The translations under genes and the position numbers were made by a program. The notes beneath the pieces were generated by a model that worked only from the letters and a program-made list of their open reading frames with translations, ran no database searches and had not been told where the DNA came from. Shown here piece by piece: positions 34,729 through 44,422 of a stretch of DNA of 64,000 bases. How positions within the stretch are numbered: the first letter of the stretch is position 1; each line of letters begins with the position of its first letter. The stretch comes from Lentisphaerota bacterium. Its GTDB lineage: Bacteria; Verrucomicrobiota; Lentisphaeria; Victivallales; Victivallaceae. The stretch covers positions 1 through 64,000 of the forward strand of contig SUVW01000005.1 in the NCBI GenBank assembly GCA_015061815.1. The letters are read 5' to 3'.

Positions 34729-34757
34729 AATATAACACCTTTTTGACAAAAATGCAA
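34729..34757 (-). promoter_or_regulatory. Promoter of parE-parC
   Basis: On the minus strand, TTGCAT (34752-34757), 17-bp spacer, TATATT (34729-34734). It sits immediately downstream of the terminator of the glycan cluster. Confidence 0.65.
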
Positions 34758-34760
34758 GTC

Positions 34761-34815
34761 GAAAAAAGAAAAATCCTGCGGCAAACCCCTTAAAATGGGG
34801 ACGGACGCAGGATTT
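34761..34815 (-). terminator. Intrinsic terminator of the glycan cluster
   Basis: AAATCCTGCG (34771-34780) pairs with CGCAGGATTT (34806-34815), enclosing a second stem CCCC/GGGG. On the minus strand it runs into a T-rich tract. It lies 15 bp past the stop of the DUF4838 gene. Confidence 0.9.
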
Positions 34816-34829
34816 CAGGTGAATTTCAA

Positions 34830-36557
34830 TCAAAGTGTGTGATCATGTTCGGCGACGTAAGCATCTTCCCAATCCAGATTGAAGTGGAGCCAGCGTTTGC
34901 CGGAAGCGATCGCTTCCTTGATCGCCTCAAAATAAGAATCAAAGCGGTCATGGACGAAAACCCGGGAATCCTGATAACGGTGTATCCAATCCAGAAGTTC
35001 ATCGACCTCATCAACCGATGCTTCATTTGCATTTATACGGTCAAAGAGCCGTTTGAAGCGGATCATATATTCGGTCCAGATGACCAGTTCTTTGCGGAAA
35101 CTGCTTTCCGGATCTTTGGCTGCGAGATCTTTGGCCAGCTGATTGAAGTACTCAAAATCCGTGATCGCGGTCCGGCGGAATATACTGCGGGGGTAGGGAA
35201 TGTGGCATTTGCCCATATTCTGCATGACTTTTTCGATTTCCCGGTAAAATTTTTCCGCTTCATCGGCATCTTTCCCGAAAAGTTCAACAAACATTCTGCG
35301 GATTGAGGACGTTTCCTCTTCGCCCCGTCCGGCTTGTGCCATCATCCGGTAATTCATTCCGTAAACACTCCAGTGCGGAATGTGGAATTGGGTCAGTACA
35401 CCATCAACGTTATTGTCATGATACCAACGCATTTCCCGGAACATCTTTTCCCAATGGATCATCGGCAGAGAAAGGTAGAAGTTTATACCCATGTAATATT
35501 CGTAAATATTTACTTCACCGCCGTTTTTGCATGCGCACCACTTTTGGATATCTTTCAGATAGCTGGAATTGGTCGGGCAGGACGGATCATTCAAGGCATG
35601 ATTGATGCACCGCCAGTAGGGGGCCATATGCACGGCCATTGCCTTGTTAAGTTTGAACCCCCCGGATGGTGCGCAGTAATTGACATAAGCGCAGAAGGTC
35701 AATTGTACATCCGGCAGCTCCTTATGGAGTTTTGCCGCGACATCCTGCAGAAGGTCATGATATATTTTGTCTGCCTTGTATACATGTCTGGAAACACTGT
35801 AAAAGTCGCCTTTTTTATCTTCATCATAAAATTTGCTGCACTCTTTACATTGACACCAGCCGAAGCCGTCATTGGGGATAAGGGAAATGGTTTTTACTTC
35901 CGGATGTTTCCGGCAATACTCAACCATGCGGCGGACTATTTCAGCCCGCAATTCCGGATTTGTGGTACAGAGCTGTTCGCTCATAAGCAACTCCGTATTG
36001 CCGCTTGGAGTAATCCGGACCCCGTCGATCTCGGCAAAAAATTCCGGATGTTCAACACAATATTCTTTTCCCGGTATCCAATAATCGAAATTGTGATGGC
36101 CGCTTTCAATAGTGATGCCCCGGTCAAAGGCTGCCTGTTTCAACCCGTCAGAAAGCCGGTCGTAATATTTCATCCAGGTGAGCAGATAATTGAGTTTGTT
36201 TTTAGCCATCCAGTCAAAGAGATCGGCCGTTTCATCATTGAAGGGAAATTCCTGAATGAAGCCGCGCCGCTTGAGCAGAGGTTTTTTTGCGGGGATCAAT
36301 ATCCCGTCAGCGGGGATGTCCCGTTTTAATTCCGGGATGAATTGGTCCCGGCCGGGTTCAAAAAATGACCAGCCACCGAATTTTTCCGCAAAATCATATA
36401 CGCCGTAAAGCAATTCGATATCATCTGGAGCCGAAATGACAATCTGTCCGGATACAGCTTTTACTTCAAAGGACGGCAATGACGGTTCGATCCGGAATCC
36501 GGCATTGACTTGATAACGTTCTGCTTCCTTTTGCGCGAGTTTCAATATGCGGCTCAT
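34830..36557 (-). CDS. DUF4838 family protein (alpha-glucuronidase-like fold)
   Basis: 575 residues from ATG 36557, which has GGAG eight bases upstream; a longer frame to 36596 lacks one. The N-terminal part resembles the small alpha/beta domain found before GH67 and GH20 catalytic barrels (IELLYGVYDFAEKFGGW). The DUF4838 core shows LIPNDGFGWCQCKECSKF, a Cys-rich acid stretch, TFCAYVNYC and EYYMGINFYLSLPMIHWEKM in sequence. There is no signal peptide, so it works in the cytoplasm, probably hydrolysing imported glycan fragments. The substrate is unproven; CE15 and UxaC neighbours suggest glucuronate-bearing sugars. Confidence 0.72.
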   Translation of the reverse strand: MSRILKLAQKEAERYQVNAGFRIEPSLPSFEVKAVSGQIVISAPDDIELLYGVYDFAEKFGGWSFFEPGRDQFIPELKRDIPADGILIPAKKPLLKRRGFIQEFPFNDETADLFDWMAKNKLNYLLTWMKYYDRLSDGLKQAAFDRGITIESGHHNFDYWIPGKEYCVEHPEFFAEIDGVRITPSGNTELLMSEQLCTTNPELRAEIVRRMVEYCRKHPEVKTISLIPNDGFGWCQCKECSKFYDEDKKGDFYSVSRHVYKADKIYHDLLQDVAAKLHKELPDVQLTFCAYVNYCAPSGGFKLNKAMAVHMAPYWRCINHALNDPSCPTNSSYLKDIQKWCACKNGGEVNIYEYYMGINFYLSLPMIHWEKMFREMRWYHDNNVDGVLTQFHIPHWSVYGMNYRMMAQAGRGEEETSSIRRMFVELFGKDADEAEKFYREIEKVMQNMGKCHIPYPRSIFRRTAITDFEYFNQLAKDLAAKDPESSFRKELVIWTEYMIRFKRLFDRINANEASVDEVDELLDWIHRYQDSRVFVHDRFDSYFEAIKEAIASGKRWLHFNLDWEDAYVAEHDHTL

Positions 36558-36622
36558 CGTTGTTCTCCGTTGTTTGTATTTTGATGACTTCTGCAATTAT
36601 CTTTTTGAAAAAATGAAATCGG

Positions 36623-37831
36623 TCAGTCAAGTAATTCGCTCAATTCCACCATCCGGTGTTCCCTTCTTGACAGTTCCGCTGCCTGACCGATGGCAGTGGC
36701 GAGCATTCCATGAGCCAATGTCGAATTGGGGATGGCAGCACCTTTGAGGATCTGACAGAATCTTTCCACCAGGGCCGGATCTGCGCCGCCATGTCCGCCA
36801 TTTTCCGGGGGGAGGGTATAAGTTACAATATCGCCGCCCCAGCGCGGAGTGATTTTGATGGTTCGTTCAGTCAAGCTTGCTTCGGCAATGCCGCGATCTC
36901 CGGCGATGGTGTAGCAGCGGTCATTTTTGTGACCGATGAAACATTCAAGGTGGGCAACTTTGATGTCATTTTCATATTCCACCATTGCCATACCGTTGTC
37001 GTGGGTGTCTTTTTCGGAAAGATACATGCAGGTGTTGCGCAAATAACCATCCCGCTCAATGGCATCGCCGCCCCAGAATTGCTGTTCCAGCTCGTTGAAG
37101 TCAAAGCTGTCACGGCATTTGTTTTTGTAGTGACACTCATTGCATCCCGGGCCGGGGGCAATGCCGTTTTCCAACTCAAAGGGAATGCCTTGGGCAGTGA
37201 GAACATTGACTGCGGCAAATGCGCTTACCCGTAAAGGTTTGGGAAAGTCCAGAAGCCAGTTGAAAATATCAAAGTCGTGACTGCCCTTATGTATCCACAG
37301 GCCGCCGGTATTTTTGGAAAAACGGTTCCAGCGGCACATGTAAGTTTTCCCGCCATCGTAAAACTCCCGGTTTTCTGCCAGAAATATTTTCCCGAGGGTA
37401 CCGGAATCAATGATCTCTTTCAAGCGTTTGAGTACGGCATGGTGACGCAAGTTGAACCCCATCATAGCGGTCCGTTTGTTTTTTTCAGCGCACTCAATGA
37501 TCTCTCTGCAATCTTTTACATTGGTAGCCAGAGGTTTGTCGATCAAAACATTCCAATGGTGCTGCAGAGCTTTTACAGCAATATCCCGGTGGGTGTGATC
37601 CGGAGTGGTGATGATCACCGCATCGATTTTTTCGTTGGCGGCCATCTCATCGATCGAGGTATAGAGAGACGGTGACAACTTTAATTTCGTGGCGGCGGCT
37701 TTGAGCCGCACTTCATTGGTATCACATAAAGCGCACACTTCGGCATCCTGCCGGTTTTTGATGATCTCTCCGAAACACCAGACACCGCGAACACCGGTGC
37801 CGATAATAGCAAATCTTAATTTCTTTTCCAT
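36623..37831 (-). CDS. Gfo/Idh/MocA family oxidoreductase
   Basis: 402 residues. The N-terminal Rossmann fold has IIGTGVRGVWCFGEI, and the family motif EKP appears as DKPLATNVKDC at about residue 95. The C-terminal half has NTGGLWIHKGSHDFDIFNWL, matching the usual GGG..D.G.H.ID segment, and a Cys-rich insert (PGPGCNECHYKNKC) that may bind a metal. It oxidises or reduces a sugar or sugar derivative with NAD(P). It lies between the CE15 and DUF4838 genes with short gaps, so it probably handles a product of their action. Confidence 0.88.
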   Translation of the reverse strand: MEKKLRFAIIGTGVRGVWCFGEIIKNRQDAEVCALCDTNEVRLKAAATKLKLSPSLYTSIDEMAANEKIDAVIITTPDHTHRDIAVKALQHHWNVLIDKPLATNVKDCREIIECAEKNKRTAMMGFNLRHHAVLKRLKEIIDSGTLGKIFLAENREFYDGGKTYMCRWNRFSKNTGGLWIHKGSHDFDIFNWLLDFPKPLRVSAFAAVNVLTAQGIPFELENGIAPGPGCNECHYKNKCRDSFDFNELEQQFWGGDAIERDGYLRNTCMYLSEKDTHDNGMAMVEYENDIKVAHLECFIGHKNDRCYTIAGDRGIAEASLTERTIKITPRWGGDIVTYTLPPENGGHGGADPALVERFCQILKGAAIPNSTLAHGMLATAIGQAAELSRREHRMVELSELLD

Positions 37832-37849
37832 GATTTATATATCCGTGAA

Positions 37850-39103
37850 TTATTTTTCAAAAAAATGTTTGGCGGCAAATTTGAGCAAATCATCCCAGTT
37901 TTCCGGAGTACAGGCATGTTCTCCTTCGCGCAGATAATAACGGACCGCATTTTCACCCTGACCGCCGGATGATTCCGGGAAAGCGGCATCAGCCGGCAAA
38001 CCGTTTTCTCCCCATGCTGCGGAAGCGGTTACGGTTGCCAGATGTTCTCCGGCCGGATCGGCATAGGGGTCATTGCTGGCACTGGCTACATAGAGTATCC
38101 TGGGAGCGATAAGAGCCATAAGCTGATGTTGGTCAAAGGGCATGACCGTATCTTTATGGACAAAATTTTCAAAAGACGGCACGAACCAGTATTTTCGCCA
38201 CTGGTCGAGCCATTCCATATTCTCTCCGAAGTAACGGCGACTCATTTTAGCTCCGCAAGTGCCGGAACATATAGAAACGGTCATGGCTATTCGCGGGTCA
38301 TTTGCTCCGGCCCAAATGGCAGTTTTTCCTTGCCGTGAAAGTCCGTGAACAATTATTTTATGCGGATCGATATCTGCCTGACTTTCCAAAGCATCTATGC
38401 CCCGCATCAATCCCCATGCCCAGGCACTGATCGCACCGGATGGGCGTTGGGAGGAGTTCCATAAACTTTCCGGGTAGAACAGCGGCATGATACTTTCAGA
38501 GAATCCCTCCGGGAAGTCCGGGAACGCGTCGAACATGCAGATGGTGGCACTGGCAAAACCGGCTTTGATCACCCTTTCAAATTCCCACCGGCCGGCTTTG
38601 GTGCCGCGTTGATCTTCTTCGGCCCGGCCGTCATTCAGCCAGGGGGACGGATGAGTTTTGCGGACAAATGGGAAGAATGTGACTTCCGGATCGGAAACAG
38701 TCGCATGGTTGCCGGTGAAGTTCAATCCCAGGAAACATGGGACTTTTCCCTGCCGGTTTACCGGCAGATACAGCAGCATGTGCAAGGTGCGGGAGATGCC
38801 GTTATTGGTACATACGATATCGATTTCCCGGCGTTCAGCCAGACCATTAAAAACACTTCCGCTGCTTCGCAGGACAAACTTCAGTTCCTGACAGCGCGGA
38901 GGAATTTCGCCATAGAGTTCTTTGGTGAAAATTTCCAGTGTTTTTCTTCTGCTTATGTTCTTTTGGACAGCCGGAGTATCTGCCGAAAACGGCAGCGGCA
39001 GGATCTCAAAGGCGGGTACGCATGATTCTTCCAGATTCATCCGGTCTGCTTTTTCCTGTATATTCGGCGGCAAATTACTTTCGGGAAAGGCTTTTTTCTG
39101 CAT
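37850..39103 (-). CDS. CE15-like glucuronoyl esterase / acetyl-xylan esterase family protein
   Basis: 417 residues, alpha/beta hydrolase. The nucleophile motif is HGLSRQGKTA (family G-C-S-R-x-G-K, here Leu in place of Cys). The strand SICSGTCGAKMSRRYFGENM, the MPFDQHQLMALIAPRILYV block and REGEHACTPENW with the catalytic His follow the CE15 order. Known members cut esters of 4-O-methyl-glucuronate. No signal peptide is present, so it is cytoplasmic. It has a promoter at 39151-39179 and heads a three-gene unit with the oxidoreductase and DUF4838 genes. Confidence 0.8.
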   Translation of the reverse strand: MQKKAFPESNLPPNIQEKADRMNLEESCVPAFEILPLPFSADTPAVQKNISRRKTLEIFTKELYGEIPPRCQELKFVLRSSGSVFNGLAERREIDIVCTNNGISRTLHMLLYLPVNRQGKVPCFLGLNFTGNHATVSDPEVTFFPFVRKTHPSPWLNDGRAEEDQRGTKAGRWEFERVIKAGFASATICMFDAFPDFPEGFSESIMPLFYPESLWNSSQRPSGAISAWAWGLMRGIDALESQADIDPHKIIVHGLSRQGKTAIWAGANDPRIAMTVSICSGTCGAKMSRRYFGENMEWLDQWRKYWFVPSFENFVHKDTVMPFDQHQLMALIAPRILYVASASNDPYADPAGEHLATVTASAAWGENGLPADAAFPESSGGQGENAVRYYLREGEHACTPENWDDLLKFAAKHFFEK

Positions 39104-39138
39104 TGTAAAAATCCTTGATATCCTATAACAATAAAACA

Positions 39139-39179
39139 GCTGTCAGGTATAATATAGTCCTGACAGCGCGACTTTGCAA
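39139..39179 (-). promoter_or_regulatory. Promoter with a palindromic operator before the CE15 gene
   Basis: On the minus strand, TTGCAA (39174-39179), 17-bp spacer, TATATT (39151-39156). A perfect inverted repeat GCTGTCAGG (39139-39147) and CCTGACAGC (39159-39167) brackets the -10. The same repeat followed by TGTTTTATT could act as a weak terminator for the upstream giant gene, so it may be both. Confidence 0.6.
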
Positions 39180-39185
39180 GCACGA

Positions 39186-42100
39186 TTACCAAAGTTTTTC
39201 GTATTTTGCTCCGGTCAGGATGCAGACTGCTTCTATTCTCCAGCCGTTTTCCGGTAGATTCAAAGGAATATCGAAGCTCATTGCAGCTTGATTTCCGTCG
39301 GCAAAAAGCAGTTGACTGAAAGATGGATTTTCTTTGCCGTCCGGTGAATATACCGTCACCCGGAACAGGTGATCGGTATATTTTTCCGGTTCGCATCCGG
39401 CATCGGCTCTCAAATTCAATGTAATGTTTCTGCCTGTTTTGATGATTTTGCCTTCAAGTTTGGCTGCATGGTATGGCAGCAGGGCAAACAGGGCTTGAGT
39501 GCATGGGGCGAATTTATACTCAAAATGGTCACTGTTGCCGAGATATTTTCTATTGATTACATCGTAAATGAAGTAACGATCATTCAACCTTATAGTATGC
39601 ATTACTTCCGTCGGAGGCAGGGAGTTGGCTACTGCCGGATCACGCAGCACACCGAGCAGAAAGCCATTTTTTATTTTCCGGGAACTCATGTGCACCACAG
39701 GCATTCCGGGAGCAGTGGCCAAAGCCTTGATATTTTGTTCCGATAGTACGTTATGAATAATTGCTGTCAGCAGTTTTCCGGCAGCAATATTTTTCGGTGT
39801 ATAACGCATTATCTCCCAATCTCCAAATGTAGCCGGAGCTGAACATGCCATATAAATCGCTTTCCCTTTGCCGTAGGAATTTATGAAAAATGCCGGAGTT
39901 TGCCCGACAGCAGCCAGAGCAATGGCAGTGGATGGCCGGGCGGCCGGATCATAATGGGAAATTTTCATCTCTGCATTTTGGCCGGATAAAGGAGCTGATG
40001 CGCGTACCGGGATACCGATATTTTCCATGCCGAATATTTCTTTGACAAGTGCATTGGTTCTTTTCACTCCGTGCTGGTCATAATAGCCGGGCATCAAATC
40101 GGCGATGACAGTACCTCCGTTTTTGACAAAATCGGCAATGGCTTTTGCTTCTGCGTCGGAAATCGCACTGGACATCGGCATGATGAATACCCGGTATTTT
40201 TCCGGCATACCGGATTTTTCCAACTGTCCGTAGGCGATATAGTCGTATTCTATGCCGTGATCATGGATCAATGTCCGGAAACCTTTGGTGGAACTCAAAC
40301 GCAGATTTTCCAAGCCGATGAACCAGTCTGCTTTGATGGAAGCCGGAGTATAGTGAAATGCAATGTTTCCGGAGTTGGCTTCACTTTTCATGATTGCTTC
40401 AGCCGGACCGTTACGGTAAAGTTCCAATGCGCGGAGCAATTCTCGGCCTCCCGGAGAAATTTCGTAGGCCGGATCGATGTTGAAGTTGCCGTAGATGGAT
40501 ACTCCGGAAGCACCTTCCATAAGGGCATTGAAAATCCGGTAATTGGAATCATTGAAATTCTGATCATATCCCACCCAGGGGCAGTTGCGTAATTTGCCGA
40601 CAGCAAAACTGCGGTGTTGAATTGTCTGTTCTCCGGTATATCCGGATAAGGCCCGCAAATGCGGCATCAGCAGGTAGTAATCCCAGGCGTTCCATGCATT
40701 GGTATTGGAGGTGCCGGAAAGAGAATAAGTCAAATCCGGATCTTTGGCATTGATACCTTTCACCAGTAACCCCAGGGCCCGGGCCCGGTTGACGTCATTG
40801 AATGTCCGGTGATCGAGCCATGAGGCGAAAGAATCCATTTTCCGTGCTTCTGCCGCAGTGGAAGCAATAACCTCGTCCCATGATTGGAAATTGCTTGCCC
40901 ATGCCCGGTTTAACTCTTCCAGAGAGGCATATTGGTTTTTGAGGTATTTGCGGAACTCTTTTTGACAATGCTCTGAGAAACATCCATCCCATTCTGTTAT
41001 CATATTCGACTCATCCGGCCCGGCAACATCAAGGACTCCGTACGGATAAGTCACGCCGAAAGATGCCGGAGGGGAAGCGATAGCTTTCAAAAATTCCGGA
41101 TCGCTCAAACACGGAGAACGGAGCATTTTATCTTTCTCTCTGGTTCCTTTGTTAAGGATCGGATTTTTGCCTCCGGTCGAATTGGAACACATGGTACTGC
41201 CGTAGAGAATCCCGTTATCGCGGAACGCAGCTTCTGCGGCCGGAACATCCCGGTAGGAACCGGCACCGCCGGCAATGTTGACTCCGAATTTTTTCAGCTG
41301 TTCAAGATAAACATTGAAGTTCCAGACATGGGCATGTCTGCTTATTCCCGGCCACCCCTGCATAACAGTAAATATTCTGGGGTCCGGGGCTCCGGCAATG
41401 GCAATGCGGCGGGTCTGCCGGTCGATTTCCCGGCCGTTGTGTGTCAGGCGTACAACTAAAACAGCAGTTTTTGTGCGGCAGACAGAGAGATCGAAATCGA
41501 CATTTTTTCCGTGTTTGCGGGCTGTGCAATTGCCGTTGGTATCAAAAAGTTCAACAATGATATCACCGCCGGAAGCATCGACAGATACCGGGATGTTTTC
41601 AGTCGGCTGCCAGATTTTTTCAGCGATATTCACATTTTTGATGCCGGTCGGCTTCTCCGGTTTATTGTCGTAAACACAGCTGCCCCAGGCAAGAGAACCT
41701 TTGGCATTGCGCAGTATGACATCGGCGAAGTTCACTCCCGTCATTGATTTTTCCGCCTTTATTGTAAAGGAGTTTTTGCCTTTTTGGAGAGTTGTTTGCC
41801 GGGTGACTTCTCCGGTTTTTTCAGAATATTTATTCCGGTAAACGATTTGCATTGTTGCTGTCTGTTCTTTATCAGAATCCACTTCCAAAATCAATGTTTC
41901 CGGAGATTTTGCGGTGAATGCGGTCACTTTGACTCCGGAATCCACCCCGGCGGAAGAGTAAATCAATTTGCCGAGCAGGGCTATTTGATATTCCTGATAT
42001 TTCCAGGTTGCCTGCGGCACGTTATCATTCTGATACGGCAGGAAGAAGCGGCCTGGGACATTGTATTTGGAACTTGCCGCCTTTGAAGTTTTCCATGTAC

Positions 42101-44396
42101 AGACAAAAACTTTTCCTTTGCCGTAAGTAAATTCTGCAACCACCGGCCGGTTTCCGGCAGTAATATGGATAACCGCACCGGGGAATTCATAATCAAATAC
42201 CTCCGGTCCGGTCAATGCGGCGACCGGGATACCGGAGAGCAAACCGGTACCGCAGCTTTGCCAGACAAAAGATTGCGGTTCGCCGGGACGCAAATTTATA
42301 TGTTTTTTCAGTGCTTCCGGAAAACCTTCCGGAGAGATCAGCACCAAACCGCAGCCGTTGTTTATTTTTGCCATGATCTTCTCTGAAAGCTGCCGGTCAA
42401 AAAGTTTCCAGACATCAGATGTCAATACGATGCAGTCATACTCTTTTTTGAGCTGTTCAGCTAATTCATTGATGCAGCTTTTGGTATTCAGCGACATGAC
42501 ATGGCCGCTCAAACTCCATAACCCGGCGATATAATTGGTGGTCAGCTCCATATCAAATCTGCGGGAGATCTCAATCATATCCCGTATTCCTCCGGAAACT
42601 GGATTTACCGCCAGAACCCGGGGCTTTTTTCCGGCGAATCGGGAAGCGAAGTCAAAAAATTCACCTCCGATATTTTTGGAGTTGAAATTGAGATCCAATT
42701 TCCGGGCACTGCCGGAAGCATCAGGTTTGCGTTCGCCTTCATTCTGCAGTTTGTAAATTCCGGTAGCTCTGCCGAAAACGACCGGTTTTTCAGCGAAAAA
42801 GCAGAGATTGTTTTGGGCATCAAAGATTTCAACTTTGCAGACGACTGTACCGTAACGCAGGGGATTATTGAAAGTTCTGGCGGTGAATGTACGGTCTTTC
42901 ACCTTGAAACGGTCTGCTTCTTTAAATTGCACATTGCCATCTGCATTGCACTGACCGCTGCTGATTTTTACGGTGTATTCACCTTTTTTAAAGAAGCGGA
43001 TGTTGAGAGTGATATTTTTCAAAGCATTGGCATATTCATGCTCCAATCCGAATGAGGCTGCGGCGATTTTTGAAACTTTATCCGGGGTTCCGACTCCGGA
43101 AAACGGGGCAAGATACATCGGAAAATTCAATGAGCTTCCGGCGGCGATGGGGTAAATGCCCAGTTTGCATTCTGCTGTGCCGTAAAGCGGGTTGTCGCTC
43201 CAGAAATATACCTCTTTAAGTAATTCATTCGGAGCAATAAATGCGATGCCGTTTCCATTGTTGACCGCACCGAACCAGTTGCTTGAAAGGTCGCGCGAGG
43301 AGAATTCTTTTACGCCTCCGGGACTGCTTTCAACACCGTTTACACCGGGAATGATGCGATGGTAGCCGTCCGGGAATTGGACTGCCGCCCATGCCCAGTA
43401 ACCGCTTTTCAGCGGGACGACATTTTCCAGGGCATTTTCGATGGAATAATCCACTTGCAGTACGGATGAGTCTGCGGTGAGGGTATAAGTTTTGCTGATG
43501 CGGACATTGGCGAAAACCCCGGATTTTCCATTACCGGAAACCCGCAGTTGAACTTTTTCCGGAGAATCTGAAACGATTGAGGCATCATAAATCACATGGC
43601 GGTAGAGGTCGCGCTGGGCACTGCCGCCGTAGAAGCGGTCACAGAATGCCGGACCGTAACCTTTGCCGGGTTCTGAAAAACGGATATGATTTTGTTTGCT
43701 CACTTTGTCATAAGCATAGACTGCCGCGCCGGAGTAACGCGGGTCGATTACATAGATGGATGAATCATTTTCCATAACGAAATATTCTCCATCTTTGAAT
43801 ATCCGCAATCCCGGTTTTGCTGTTTTGATAAGTTTATCCATCGGATTATCCGGTAATTGGATTTTTTTCCGGGGTACAACTGAACCGTAAAAAGATATTT
43901 CACCAAGACTCAAATATGAGCCGGTACCGTTGAATACCGCTTCAATGGTGGAAAAAGGGGAATCATCTTCTGCTTTTATTGCAAAGGTTTGATAATTTTT
44001 TTCTCCGGCGGGAAGATTGTAGGGGTGCTTATAATTTTCTTTAGCCAGCGGAATTTTTCTTTTACCGTCGATGCCGAAAAAAGTGACATCTTTCAAGCCG
44101 AAACTGCGCGGGCCGCGAAATAATTCAAAATCAACTTTATCCAGTTTGATCTCATTTTCAAATTGAAATGTGATCACCACTTGGGTTTTTTTGAGGATTT
44201 TACAGTTCCAGATGATATTATTTCCTGAACCGGTTTTGCCGTCAGTAAGTTTGGTAAAGTTGACATCGGCATGCTTGCTGCCGAGTACCGGTTCGGAAAA
44301 ACGGTATGATGCCGGGATTATTTTTGTAGCCGCCTGAAGAGTCAACGTCAGGGAAAAAAGCACAAAAAGGCCACAGAGATGAAAAATATTTCTCAT
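39186..44396 (-). CDS. Giant secreted protein with a GH42-like domain
   Basis: 1736 residues with a signal peptide (about residues 1-22). A beta-sandwich domain (about 25-170, with FRGPRSFG) is followed by a large beta-rich domain (to about 450), a Rossmann-like ThuA/amidotransferase-type domain (about 590-790), Ig-like strands, then a GH42 beta-galactosidase-like barrel from about 1020 (WPGISRHAHVWNF, VAGPDESN, SEHCQKEFRKYLK, LNRAWASNFQSW) with its trimerisation-like domain (VKNGGTVIADL) near 1420, and a C-terminal beta domain. E in PDESN is the candidate acid/base. It probably attacks a galactose-containing or related polysaccharide outside the cell. Substrate unproven. Confidence 0.72.
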   Translation of the reverse strand: MRNIFHLCGLFVLFSLTLTLQAATKIIPASYRFSEPVLGSKHADVNFTKLTDGKTGSGNNIIWNCKILKKTQVVITFQFENEIKLDKVDFELFRGPRSFGLKDVTFFGIDGKRKIPLAKENYKHPYNLPAGEKNYQTFAIKAEDDSPFSTIEAVFNGTGSYLSLGEISFYGSVVPRKKIQLPDNPMDKLIKTAKPGLRIFKDGEYFVMENDSSIYVIDPRYSGAAVYAYDKVSKQNHIRFSEPGKGYGPAFCDRFYGGSAQRDLYRHVIYDASIVSDSPEKVQLRVSGNGKSGVFANVRISKTYTLTADSSVLQVDYSIENALENVVPLKSGYWAWAAVQFPDGYHRIIPGVNGVESSPGGVKEFSSRDLSSNWFGAVNNGNGIAFIAPNELLKEVYFWSDNPLYGTAECKLGIYPIAAGSSLNFPMYLAPFSGVGTPDKVSKIAAASFGLEHEYANALKNITLNIRFFKKGEYTVKISSGQCNADGNVQFKEADRFKVKDRTFTARTFNNPLRYGTVVCKVEIFDAQNNLCFFAEKPVVFGRATGIYKLQNEGERKPDASGSARKLDLNFNSKNIGGEFFDFASRFAGKKPRVLAVNPVSGGIRDMIEISRRFDMELTTNYIAGLWSLSGHVMSLNTKSCINELAEQLKKEYDCIVLTSDVWKLFDRQLSEKIMAKINNGCGLVLISPEGFPEALKKHINLRPGEPQSFVWQSCGTGLLSGIPVAALTGPEVFDYEFPGAVIHITAGNRPVVAEFTYGKGKVFVCTWKTSKAASSKYNVPGRFFLPYQNDNVPQATWKYQEYQIALLGKLIYSSAGVDSGVKVTAFTAKSPETLILEVDSDKEQTATMQIVYRNKYSEKTGEVTRQTTLQKGKNSFTIKAEKSMTGVNFADVILRNAKGSLAWGSCVYDNKPEKPTGIKNVNIAEKIWQPTENIPVSVDASGGDIIVELFDTNGNCTARKHGKNVDFDLSVCRTKTAVLVVRLTHNGREIDRQTRRIAIAGAPDPRIFTVMQGWPGISRHAHVWNFNVYLEQLKKFGVNIAGGAGSYRDVPAAEAAFRDNGILYGSTMCSNSTGGKNPILNKGTREKDKMLRSPCLSDPEFLKAIASPPASFGVTYPYGVLDVAGPDESNMITEWDGCFSEHCQKEFRKYLKNQYASLEELNRAWASNFQSWDEVIASTAAEARKMDSFASWLDHRTFNDVNRARALGLLVKGINAKDPDLTYSLSGTSNTNAWNAWDYYLLMPHLRALSGYTGEQTIQHRSFAVGKLRNCPWVGYDQNFNDSNYRIFNALMEGASGVSIYGNFNIDPAYEISPGGRELLRALELYRNGPAEAIMKSEANSGNIAFHYTPASIKADWFIGLENLRLSSTKGFRTLIHDHGIEYDYIAYGQLEKSGMPEKYRVFIMPMSSAISDAEAKAIADFVKNGGTVIADLMPGYYDQHGVKRTNALVKEIFGMENIGIPVRASAPLSGQNAEMKISHYDPAARPSTAIALAAVGQTPAFFINSYGKGKAIYMACSAPATFGDWEIMRYTPKNIAAGKLLTAIIHNVLSEQNIKALATAPGMPVVHMSSRKIKNGFLLGVLRDPAVANSLPPTEVMHTIRLNDRYFIYDVINRKYLGNSDHFEYKFAPCTQALFALLPYHAAKLEGKIIKTGRNITLNLRADAGCEPEKYTDHLFRVTVYSPDGKENPSFSQLLFADGNQAAMSFDIPLNLPENGWRIEAVCILTGAKYEKLW

Positions 44397-44422
44397 TTTA
44401 TATCCTGATAAGTGTTTGAAAA

